A DNA stretch of 12,825 nucleotides. Origin: Propionibacteriaceae bacterium. GTDB lineage: Bacteria > Actinomycetota > Actinomycetes > Propionibacteriales > Propionibacteriaceae. Each line of letters begins with the position of its first letter. The first letter of the stretch is position 1. A model generated the notes under the pieces. It did not search any database and had not been told where the DNA came from. It saw only the letters and a list, made by a program, of their open reading frames with translations. Shown here piece by piece: positions 6,878 to 12,825 of the stretch. The stretch is taken from assembly GCA_031268065.1 (NCBI GenBank), contig JAIRXX010000065.1, forward strand, positions 1 to 12,825, given 5' to 3'. Both the position numbers and the translations under genes were made by a program.

Positions 6878-7560
6878 ACTTGATCCACCAGTCTGCCATC
6901 GCGCATTACGTGTATTGTGGAGGCTCGGTCTCCGACCATCTGATCGTGGGTGACGACAATGAGAGTCAGTCCTTGCTCGTGAAGTTCGTCTAATACTCTC
7001 ATTACGCCGGATGCAGAACGACTATCCAGATTGCCTGTCGGCTCGTCTGCAAGCAAGATTGTCGGCCCTCCCGCTATGGCTCGCGCAATAGCGACCCTCT
7101 GGCGTTCGCCGCCGGAAAGAGTGCGTGGATAGAAATTAGAGCGGTGATCGATGCCAACCTGAACAAGCGCCTGTTCCGCTCGACCAAGCCTCTCAATCTT
7201 CGGTAGGCCGGAATACGCCATCCCGAGCATAACGTTGTCGGCCACGGTCAAGCGTGGCAACAGATGGTACGCCTGGAACACAAACCCCAACCTGGTGCCC
7301 CGCAGAAGCGCACGATCACGCTCGGACAACTCATCGGTGGCGAAACCGTCCAGCGAGTAAGTGCCGATTGTGGGCCGGTCCAGCAACCCGAGGATGTTAA
7401 GCAGTGTTGATTTGCCGGAGCCAGATGGCCCCATGATCGAAAGATAATCCCCGCGCCTGATTGTTAGAGTGACATCCTTGACTGCGAGCACGGTAGGGAA
7501 CGAGCGTGTCACTCCAACTAAGGATGCGACAAGCGACGGGGCTTGCGTTTCGAGATTCAT
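6874..7560 (-). CDS. ABC transporter ATP-binding protein, MacB/LolD type
   Basis: The 228-residue ATPase carries a complete set of motifs. Walker A is GPSGSGKS at 44-51, the Q-loop glutamine is at 96, and the signature LSGGE is at 148-152. Walker B is ILLADE with catalytic Glu173, the D-loop is NLD at 177-179, and the H-loop is His205. The sequence LADEPTGNLDSRS and the length are those of the LolD/MacB/FtsE group that partners with FtsX-like permeases. It overlaps its neighbours by four bases on both sides, so adaptor, ATPase and permease are translationally coupled and should form one complex. Nothing suggests loss of function. Confidence 0.95.
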   Translation of the reverse strand: MNLETQAPSLVASLVGVTRSFPTVLAVKDVTLTIRRGDYLSIMGPSGSGKSTLLNILGLLDRPTIGTYSLDGFATDELSERDRALLRGTRLGFVFQAYHLLPRLTVADNVMLGMAYSGLPKIERLGRAEQALVQVGIDHRSNFYPRTLSGGERQRVAIARAIAGGPTILLADEPTGNLDSRSASGVMRVLDELHEQGLTLIVVTHDQMVGDRASTIHVMRDGRLVDQV

Positions 7561-8987
7561 CGCCCTGTTGGCTCTGCTGACGGCGTGGCTTGAGAGGCTA
7601 CGCCTAGCACGACAAGATCACCAACATCGATCCCGCCGTCCGCCGGTTCGATTTCCACATATCCTTCAGCAGACAGCCCCGTTTTGACTGTGATCATTGT
7701 GGTCATCTGCTGGTCGGGCGACCTGTCATGGAGTAGCCCACCCGTAACACGCTGAACTTGGGCATGCCCTCCGGGATTGGCCGACACTGCGGCGACCGGC
7801 ACGACCAGCGCATCAACAGATGATGTCCCAACAGCGATACTGACCCTGATGTTGCCAACAAGCGCTTCGCGGTTCGCGCCCAACGGGTCATCCAGGGACA
7901 GTTTAGTGTCGCAAACAGTACTCGCTCTCGGCTCGACGCAGGCTGATTTGACAGTCGCCTGGTATTCGGTGCCGTCTGAGGCGGATAGGACTGCTTTCTC
8001 GCCCTTCTCGATCAGTTCGGCGTACACGCCTGGAACATGGGCGACGATGCCTATATTCGCTCCGGAGAGGACAATGGCCGCTCGTTCGCCTCCGCCTCCG
8101 ATCAGAACTTGCCCAACTGCCGCGTCGACTGAATCAACTCGACGCGGCAATTTGCTGACGAAGATCACTTCCCCGGCGGGCATAGTGGTCCAGGCGGCGC
8201 GCTGGGCATCGGACAATGCCTCTTGCGCCCTAGTTACCGCCCGTCCAGCCACAGTGACCATTTGTTTTAGCGCAGCAAGCTCGAGCTGTGAGGTAGTTCC
8301 GTCATCGGACGGACTGGCGGACTTCGCTGCGTTGTATTCCTGCTGAGCCTGCGTTTTCGCTTCTTTGGCCTCGGTCAGGGCATCTCGCGCATCGCGCACA
8401 CCTTTAGCCAAACTTAGGTCATCTGACCCAGGTGGGGGATAACCCGACCTGGTGTATAACTTCTGAACGGCATCAGCCAGCACCGCATCGTAGGTCTTGC
8501 TTGAAGGTCCGGCTTTGATGCCAAGTTTGTTGAGCGCCGCTCTTAACTGCTGCACATCCGGGCCAGCAGACCCCTGCCCCAGAGTCCGGTAAGTCGGAAA
8601 AGCGCCAGGCAGTACGAAAACAGGGCGACCCGAAATTTCGATCAACACATCGCCAGCATTCACCTGGGCTCCGATTTCTGGAACATTGCCGGTGACGACC
8701 GCACTGTCGGCGCCAACCGGAGTGGGCGGGTTGACTTCAATCGGGTCCGCGAACGACACATCCGCACGAGCAACCACTCTGGCTGTGAGTTGACGCCGCT
8801 CAACTTCTGCTGTTATCAGACCTGCCTCAGGCGGTCTCGTTTCCGCCGCTAATTGTGCCGGAGACTTGATCTGCGAACCGACAGTGAGTCCTCCAACCAG
8901 AGCTACTACAGCGGTCAACAGTGTTATCCACACAGGCAACCCCTGCATCAGAATACTGACCAGCCGACGGCTTCCCCTTGCGGTCAT
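7557..8987 (-). CDS. MacA/HlyD-like efflux adaptor with peptidoglycan-binding domain
   Basis: The 476-residue protein is anchored by an N-terminal TM helix (18-38). The outer part has a split lipoyl-like domain (about 95-120 and 270-300). Between the halves lie a peptidoglycan-binding-like segment (GSAGPDVQQLRAALNKLG, at 139-156) and a coiled-coil hairpin (193-265). Beta-barrel and membrane-proximal regions follow, with VVPVAAV and a VEIEPADGGIDVGDLVVLG end. This layout is common in Gram-positive adaptors that work with MacB-type permeases. The wall-binding domain may hold the assembly in the cell wall. The start at 8987 lies 8 bases after the lipoprotein stop, with an AGG-type ribosome site, and the stop overlaps the ATPase start. 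The substrate is unknown; the co-encoded amidase and lipoproteins are candidates. Confidence 0.88.
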   Translation of the reverse strand: MTARGSRRLVSILMQGLPVWITLLTAVVALVGGLTVGSQIKSPAQLAAETRPPEAGLITAEVERRQLTARVVARADVSFADPIEVNPPTPVGADSAVVTGNVPEIGAQVNAGDVLIEISGRPVFVLPGAFPTYRTLGQGSAGPDVQQLRAALNKLGIKAGPSSKTYDAVLADAVQKLYTRSGYPPPGSDDLSLAKGVRDARDALTEAKEAKTQAQQEYNAAKSASPSDDGTTSQLELAALKQMVTVAGRAVTRAQEALSDAQRAAWTTMPAGEVIFVSKLPRRVDSVDAAVGQVLIGGGGERAAIVLSGANIGIVAHVPGVYAELIEKGEKAVLSASDGTEYQATVKSACVEPRASTVCDTKLSLDDPLGANREALVGNIRVSIAVGTSSVDALVVPVAAVSANPGGHAQVQRVTGGLLHDRSPDQQMTTMITVKTGLSAEGYVEIEPADGGIDVGDLVVLGVASQATPSAEPTGR

Positions 8988-8995
8988 ACGGTCGC

Positions 8996-10048
8996 CTACT
9001 TATGTTCCTGCTGTTCCCAAGTGGCGACCATCTGGTCAAGCATTGCCTTGTGGCCGGATACCCAAGCCGCCTCGGCCTCAAACTGAAGCGCGGCAAACCG
9101 ATTGACGTAGTCGGTTTGCACTCGACACTGCTGGTCTGCCACAGCGATCCTCATTTCTGCCGCCGAACCAGTCAACGAAGAGTGATCCACATCAGCGTCA
9201 ACCGAACCGTCGGCGGGCACTCGTGATCCGTCAACCCCAGTGGCAACAGCAATGTAGAAAGCATTCATCGGTCCTGCCAGGTCCGGGTCAAGACGCCAGT
9301 CATCAGCTTCCAAGACGCCTTTGTCCGCCATGCACACACCCCAATCAGAGTTCAGGGTCTGCATCGCCGCTTCAGACATAAGCGATCCCACACCTTCTCC
9401 GTCCTTGGCCCCGACGAACATTGATTGCATAGCGGTCACTGGACCCATGTACCACGAGGTATCGACTTGTAAACCTTCCCCGCCGAGGGTCTTCCCGCAA
9501 CCAGGGTCATCAAAAAGTGCCTTGTAGAAGGCAACGGCACCATCTTGACCCAGGGACTCGATATAGGCGTCAAATTCCGCCGTTTCAGAACTGTCCTCGT
9601 CGGCACCCGCCGTCCAACGCCCATACCCGTATGCCGCGACATCGGCACTGTCGAGTGGCAGATCAGGTATCGGAAGAGTACTCCCGGACGGAATCTCAGA
9701 CTCTGGCTTCTGCAGTTCGCCAACGAACCATCGGAAACCTGCATCTTGCATACAGCGCGCGGTCTCAGCCTGCTCCCGATCATGAGACTTCGCCTGCTCG
9801 ACGTACCAACTGTCAATAGCAGCGGCTTCTGCCTGTCGCGCAATCGAGAAGTACTCTGCGAACGGCATGACAACCGGGGAAGGCGTGATCAACTCAGCAT
9901 GAGCCAGATCTTGCCTCCCCGCTGGTTGAAGCTGAATTTGACTGGAGGAAGTACCCAATGAGGGTTCGGGCTGAGTTTGCACGGAACAACCGGCCCCCAA
10001 TATCGAAATTGCTATGGCAGCAGCGACTACGGAGAGGGACGTGTTCAT
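8996..10048 (-). CDS. Cysteine-containing helical lipoprotein of the exporter operon
   Basis: The 350-residue protein begins with a lipoprotein signal peptide ending in the lipobox LGAGC, with Cys21 as the lipidated residue. The mature part is mostly helical and acidic. It contains cysteines in repeated settings (ETARCMQDAGF, DDPGCGKTL, DWGVCMADKGV, ADQQCRVQTDY), which suggests two disulfides outside the membrane. Similar lipoproteins, recalled without a search, accompany peptidoglycan-binding adaptors and MacB-like transporters in other actinobacteria. The start has a strong ribosome site, GAGGAG, six bases away. It may be a substrate-capture or assembly factor for the exporter. The C-terminal helix (AALQFEAEAAWVSGHKAMLDQM) could be coiled-coil. 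Function is not known. Confidence 0.8.
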   Translation of the reverse strand: MNTSLSVVAAAIAISILGAGCSVQTQPEPSLGTSSSQIQLQPAGRQDLAHAELITPSPVVMPFAEYFSIARQAEAAAIDSWYVEQAKSHDREQAETARCMQDAGFRWFVGELQKPESEIPSGSTLPIPDLPLDSADVAAYGYGRWTAGADEDSSETAEFDAYIESLGQDGAVAFYKALFDDPGCGKTLGGEGLQVDTSWYMGPVTAMQSMFVGAKDGEGVGSLMSEAAMQTLNSDWGVCMADKGVLEADDWRLDPDLAGPMNAFYIAVATGVDGSRVPADGSVDADVDHSSLTGSAAEMRIAVADQQCRVQTDYVNRFAALQFEAEAAWVSGHKAMLDQMVATWEQQEHK

Positions 10049-10067
10049 TCAATTCTCCTCTTCTGGG

Positions 10068-11180
10068 TCAGGACTCGGCCAGAAATACGTTCGCCGCATA
10101 AGCATCCGGCACACTCGCGGGAGGGGCCAGTCTCATGTTCACCAGCGGGCGAAAACCTGGCAGTTCGTAAGTGTGCAGGATCGACGTTTCGTCGGAGTCT
10201 TCCCCGAGCACCGCCATCATGTGGTCGCTCACATCAAACCGGCTGATGCCGCTCTGCAGATCGTGTCCGGTCACGGACTCGTCTGCCATGTTAACAACAG
10301 AGATGTGTCGATATTGTGAGAGTGGGCGAAACCCGGGGTTCATGAAAGTGTGCGCCACATACACTGTATCGCCTACAGCGCGAACATAAAATGGTGAAGG
10401 TGACTTTAAATCAATCGGGTGAGAAGAACCTGTCGCCAGATCAACCACCGCCAGTCTGGTGTCCTCAGAATCTCCATTATGAGAAATGGGAAGCACCAGC
10501 TTCCCAGCGGACAGCACGATAGACTCTTCTGTTTCCTCCAGCGGCACAAAAGGTAAGGCGATGCGTCCGGTTTCAGTCAAGTCGCCAGAACGTGCGATTA
10601 TAATAGATACTTCTCCAGATTGCATGTTCGCCGTCTCGGCATAGACGTGTTCTTTATCAGCGACAGCAGTTGTGATGAAGTCTCCCTCATAGGCTGTTTC
10701 TGATGCTGTGCCCGAAACACCCGTGGCATACTTGCGAAGGTATGAAGCTCGATTAAGATTGCTGATGCTTAGATATCCGTCACTCAGCGAGGCTAGGTTA
10801 AAAGTCGCGTCCTCATCAAGTCGGGTCAAGACGACTCTGCAGGTAGGCAGTGAGATAGTAACGATATTCGACTGGTCATAGTTCGCGCTACCAGTGGCGA
10901 ACGTGGTAACTTCGCCAGAGTTGTGCAGTGGAGTCTGATCTGTGACAGACAAGCCCTGAACACGGATATGAACCTCTCCCACACGCTGATCCCCATTAAA
11001 GAATTGGACGGCGCTATTCCTGCTGGTCGGACTTGACCATATAACTGCCGCCGTAAACTCGGACGGACACACATCTTGCGGTGCCGAGGGCGAGCAACCG
11101 GCCATAATGGCCAGACCTGAAGCAATCAAAGACCAGGCGATGCTGGCTCGAATGACCGGTTGCCACCTCATAAGGATCAC
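10068..11180 (-). CDS. Beta-propeller-like lipoprotein
   Basis: The 370-residue frame starts at a GTG at 11180 that overlaps the upstream stop by four bases (GTGA). An ATG nine bases further in (11171) is an alternative, and neither has a strong ribosome site. The signal peptide ends in a lipobox IMAGC with Cys29 in the longer form. The mature region is beta-rich with recurring blade-like motifs (VYAETANMQSGEVSIIIA, LAVVDLATGSSH, VYVAHTFMNPGF, HTYELPGFRPL), so a beta-propeller is plausible. PGFRPL occurs twice, which supports repeated blades. It is encoded between the secreted amidase and the second lipoprotein and may hold or regulate the amidase at the membrane. No family name can be given. 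The DNA appears less GC-rich than the kinase region. Confidence 0.75.
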   Translation of the reverse strand: MILMRWQPVIRASIAWSLIASGLAIMAGCSPSAPQDVCPSEFTAAVIWSSPTSRNSAVQFFNGDQRVGEVHIRVQGLSVTDQTPLHNSGEVTTFATGSANYDQSNIVTISLPTCRVVLTRLDEDATFNLASLSDGYLSISNLNRASYLRKYATGVSGTASETAYEGDFITTAVADKEHVYAETANMQSGEVSIIIARSGDLTETGRIALPFVPLEETEESIVLSAGKLVLPISHNGDSEDTRLAVVDLATGSSHPIDLKSPSPFYVRAVGDTVYVAHTFMNPGFRPLSQYRHISVVNMADESVTGHDLQSGISRFDVSDHMMAVLGEDSDETSILHTYELPGFRPLVNMRLAPPASVPDAYAANVFLAES

Positions 11181-11731
11181 CGACTCTGTGTGTAGACCGT
11201 GTAGGTCTTCGAAGTCGAGATCAGTTCGGTCGGAGCAATCGCAGATTTCTTCACCCCTAGAACATTAATGTCATACTGAGAAGTATTCAAGTCGAGCTTG
11301 TACTTATCTTTGTATGCTGCCCAAATCAGATGAGAGCAGTAGAATTTGCTACGGTTCCCCATGTCATAGAAATTAAAATTATACGGTTTCCCGATTTTTC
11401 CATATGCCCAGTCCGCAGTAGCGGCATCTTGGGCTGCAGTCGTGCCGTAGGTAGTCACAGCTGTCACCTTCTTACGGGACGACTTCCAGTCATTTCTACC
11501 TTTTACTACGCCTTTGGATACACTCTCAACTACATAATCCTTATTATAGATAGTTGCGGAGTGCCCAAACCCAGTAAAGAAATTCACACCCCACGACGAG
11601 ACCCACGGATCCGTAGTGACGAGGATAACTCCCTTCCGGGTGGGATAAGCTGATGCAGCTTGAGCCTGAGGTACCGCCAGACCAACACAAAGTATTGCGG
11701 TCGCAGCGGCAACCACCAAGAGTTTTTTCAT
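11177..11731 (-). CDS. Secreted YiiX/YaeF-like papain-fold amidase
   Basis: The 184-residue protein has a Sec signal peptide (KK, hydrophobic core, cleavage probably after AQA at 23-25). The mature part fits the permuted NlpC/P60 (YiiX/YaeF, C92) family: a catalytic-type His57 in GFGHSATI, Glu69 in YVVES, and Cys132 in FYCSHLIWAAY. The order His before Cys is the permuted arrangement. Members cleave amide or ester bonds in the wall or in lipids, but the substrate here is unknown. KPYNFNF just before the Cys is also typical of the family. The start at 11731 has AAGGAG five bases ahead. It is the first gene of the operon and so the one most directly exposed to the poly-G promoter. The gene is AT-richer than most of the window. 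Confidence 0.85.
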   Translation of the reverse strand: MKKLLVVAAATAILCVGLAVPQAQAASAYPTRKGVILVTTDPWVSSWGVNFFTGFGHSATIYNKDYVVESVSKGVVKGRNDWKSSRKKVTAVTTYGTTAAQDAATADWAYGKIGKPYNFNFYDMGNRSKFYCSHLIWAAYKDKYKLDLNTSQYDINVLGVKKSAIAPTELISTSKTYTVYTQSR

Positions 11732-11773
11732 CGTTTCTCCTTCATACTATTCCTAAGTGAATGTTTAAATTGG

Positions 11774-11783
11774 CGGGTACCCG
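11774..11783. repeat. 10 bp perfect palindrome in the operon leader
   Basis: CGGGTACCCG is self-complementary. It lies between the predicted -10 box and the amidase start, about 30 bases downstream of the expected transcription start. It could be a repressor site or chance. Confidence 0.3.
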
Positions 11784-11816
11784 TGCTGCGGAAGGACAAC
11801 TGCCTTCACAGCGCCC

Positions 11817-11848
11817 AGTATGCCCCCCCCCCCCCGGTTTTTTGTCAA
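11817..11848 (-). promoter_or_regulatory. Candidate phase-variable promoter with poly-G spacer
   Basis: On the coding strand a perfect -35 box TTGACA (11848-11843) is followed by AAAAACC, thirteen Gs and then CATACT (11822-11817), four of six matches to TATAAT. The spacer is 20 bases as written. With ten Gs it would be 17, the optimum for housekeeping sigma factors. Expected transcription would start near 11810 and give a leader of roughly 80 bases. Homopolymer tracts between -35 and -10 boxes are known to cause on/off or graded expression in Neisseria porA and opc and in Bordetella fim promoters. Confidence 0.6.
11823..11835. repeat. Homopolymer run of 13 C (G on the coding strand)
   Basis: This is the longest homopolymer in the window. 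It is followed on the + strand by GG and six Ts. Runs of this length slip readily during replication, and also in sequencing, so the stated length may be one of several in the population or an assembly consensus. Confidence 0.95.
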
Positions 11849-11859
11849 CTCCTTAGTCA

Positions 11860-11870
11860 TGCCTCAGGCA
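11860..11870. promoter_or_regulatory. Small inverted repeat just upstream of the -35 box
   Basis: TGCCT-C-AGGCA has perfect 5 bp arms around one base. It ends 12 bases upstream of the -35 box of the poly-G promoter, the position of an activator or operator half-site pair. Confidence 0.25.
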
Positions 11871-11882
11871 AAGCGAGCGTAA

Positions 11883-11919
11883 AATGCGTTGTGGCGCAAA
11901 CATTGCGACGTTACGCATT
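11883..11919 (-). terminator. Nested symmetrical dyad; terminator of the YgfZ gene or operator
   Basis: The outer arms AATGCGT (11883-11889) and ACGCATT (11913-11919) are exact complements. Inside them, CGCAA (11895-11899) and TTGCG (11903-11907) are exact complements around ACA. The two 5-base gaps are equal in length, so the whole 37 bases is symmetrical about 11901. On the minus strand the outer arm runs into TTTT, a weak T-run, so it could end the YgfZ transcript. The strict symmetry also suits a protein site upstream of the poly-G promoter. Confidence 0.4.
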
Positions 11920-11925
11920 GTCGTA

Positions 11926-11952
11926 ATTATCTGGTGCCGCCCTCCCTGTCAA
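11926..11952 (-). promoter_or_regulatory. Possible second, upstream promoter
   Basis: A second perfect TTGACA (11952-11947) is followed after 15 bases by GATAAT (11931-11926), five of six matches. The spacer is two bases short of the optimum. If active it would start upstream of the dyad and read through it and the poly-G tract into the operon. Confidence 0.3.
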
Positions 11953-12044
11953 GCACAAAAACAACTGAGGGGCAAGCGCGACCGCGAATTAGCCTTGCAC
12001 ACACCAAGCTGACTGCCCGAACAAGGTAGCGCGACTCACGACGT

Positions 12045-12825
12045 TCAGAGCAGCGGACGCCTTGGCGCCGGACGACCGCTATTCGCCAGGCTGACATCGC
12101 TGGGCGGACGCCAGTGCAGGCCGACTTCCGGATCGACGATCACCTCTTGGCTGGCCGCGATGCCTTCGGCTTCCACGGTGGCAGCGACAGGTAGTGAACG
12201 TTTGAGCAGGGCCAGCCCAATCGGGCCGAGTTCGTGATGGATGGCCGAACTGCCCATCCTGCCCACCACATCGCCGTCTTGGCATACTTCCGCGCCAACA
12301 GCAGGAAGCCGGTCCACCGACCCGTCCAGCAGCAGCCGGGTGAGGCGGCGCGGTGGGGCACCCAAGTTATAGACCCGAGCCACCGTCTCCTGCCCCGGAT
12401 AACAGCCCTTCTTGAGATGCGCGAACTCCCCCAGCCGGTCTCCGTCCGGCATGGCGATCTCGTTGGGAATCGTCTTCTCGTCGGTGTCGAGAATGTGGCG
12501 CGGCCTCCCTTGCGCGATACGCAGCGCCTCGTACGCCCAAAGCCCAACCGGCGGTCCGGCATCTGCCCTGTCAGCCTCGACCGGCCCAACCCGCACCCGT
12601 TTGGCGAAGATCATCTTCCCCAGCCAGGCCAGCAGCGATTCCCGGCAACCCGGCTCGGTGTGGGCGTGGAAGACCTCGCCGTCGTCGCTGCCGGAGAAAG
12701 CGTGGACGATATGCCCCTGATGATTCAGGATGTACGCGGATACCCGCTCCCCGGCCCGTAACGAATTGAAATCTTGCGAAGTGATCGCGTGCAGCCAGGA
12801 CAGCCGATCCGGACCGCTGACTGCG
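12045..12825 (-). CDS. ygfZ: YgfZ-like folate-binding protein, 5' end beyond window
   Basis: The frame stays open from the right edge, so the visible 259 residues lack the true start; the ATG at 12614 is internal. The N-terminal part reads SGPDRLSWLHAITSQD and then LNHQGHIVHAF, the usual GcvT/YgfZ fold start. ALRIAQGRP and DEKTIPNE follow. The signature K-G-C-Y-P-G-Q-E is at about 139-146 of the visible part, with its cysteine intact. YgfZ proteins are tetrahydrofolate-binding relatives of the glycine-cleavage T protein that help maintain Fe-S enzymes. The C-terminal barrel (VVGRMGSSAIHHELGPIGLALL) is complete. The gene is on the same strand as the exporter operon but 313 bases away, so it is probably a separate unit. 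Confidence 0.92.
   Translation of the reverse strand, partial: AVSGPDRLSWLHAITSQDFNSLRAGERVSAYILNHQGHIVHAFSGSDDGEVFHAHTEPGCRESLLAWLGKMIFAKRVRVGPVEADRADAGPPVGLWAYEALRIAQGRPRHILDTDEKTIPNEIAMPDGDRLGEFAHLKKGCYPGQETVARVYNLGAPPRRLTRLLLDGSVDRLPAVGAEVCQDGDVVGRMGSSAIHHELGPIGLALLKRSLPVAATVEAEGIAASQEVIVDPEVGLHWRPPSDVSLANSGRPAPRRPLL

Larger units (their letters stand above)
11732..12044. other. 313-base intergenic leader of the exporter operon
   Basis: No gene was found here. The short open frames crossing it have no ribosome sites and cover the homopolymer run. It holds, from right to left, the end of the YgfZ transcript, an upstream TTGACA, a nested dyad, a small palindrome, the TTGACA/poly-G/CATACT promoter, a leader with another palindrome, and the strong ribosome site of the amidase gene. 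Confidence 0.8.

Noticed and set aside
11823..11843. Poly-C/T stretch as a Rho-independent terminator
   Set aside because: No stem can form from C-GG-T on the + strand, and no T-run exists on the minus strand where the YgfZ transcript runs.
11660..11926. Rightward 88-residue frame crossing the poly-C run
   Set aside because: It has no ribosome site, includes the homopolymer as a proline stretch, and covers the promoter region.
12045..12614. YgfZ gene starting at the ATG at 12614
   Set aside because: The frame continues without a stop to the window edge and encodes the typical YgfZ N-terminus, so that ATG is internal.
12234..12761. Rightward 175-residue frame opposite the YgfZ gene
   Set aside because: The minus strand carries the YgfZ signature and continuous family sequence; this frame is its shadow.
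1..12825. Insertion sequence, prophage or CRISPR signals
   Set aside because: No transposase, integrase, regularly spaced repeats or flanking direct repeats were seen.

Overview
The window looks like chromosomal DNA from an actinobacterium (Actinomycetota) of moderately high GC. The evidence is a cluster of WXG100/EspC/EspL-like type VII secretion genes, a one-TM Ser/Thr kinase with an extracellular sensor domain, and a MacAB-like exporter whose adaptor carries a peptidoglycan-binding domain. Genus cannot be fixed from the sequence alone. No rRNA, tRNA, CRISPR array, transposase or integrase was seen.

Positions 1-2530 hold type VII (ESX) secretion substrates and partners. Five genes run leftward: a WXG100-like protein with FSG instead of WxG, a YbaB/EspL-like protein, an EspC-like small helical protein with a YxxxD signal, a 300-residue WXG-containing protein with a strongly cationic C-terminus, and a membrane protein cut by the window edge. 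A canonical WXG100 gene diverges to the right. The two WXG100 proteins align position for position and could be partners. No secretion ATPase or channel gene is present.

Positions 2531-5506 hold a small HTH regulator-like gene facing a Ser/Thr kinase gene, with a perfect 7+7 bp inverted repeat between them. The kinase is followed closely by an alkylguanine-DNA alkyltransferase (ogt-like) gene. The kinase has a degenerate glycine loop and apparently Arg in place of the beta-3 Lys, a single TM segment and a beta-propeller-like outer domain.

Positions 5594-11731 hold six leftward genes with 4-base overlaps or gaps of at most 19 bases, probably one operon. In transcription order they are a secreted YiiX-like papain-fold amidase, a beta-propeller-like lipoprotein, a cysteine-containing helical lipoprotein, an HlyD/MacA-like adaptor, a MacB/LolD-type ATPase and a MacB/FtsX-type permease. 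The 313-base leader region holds the most striking feature: a run of 13 G (on the coding strand) between a perfect TTGACA -35 box and a CATACT -10-like box. The spacer is 20 bases as written and would be 17 with ten Gs. This is the layout of promoters that switch phase by slipped-strand mispairing, so the envelope operon may be phase-variable.

Positions 12045-12825 hold a 5'-truncated YgfZ-like folate-binding protein gene on the same strand. A symmetrical nested dyad follows it and may be its terminator or an operator of the operon.
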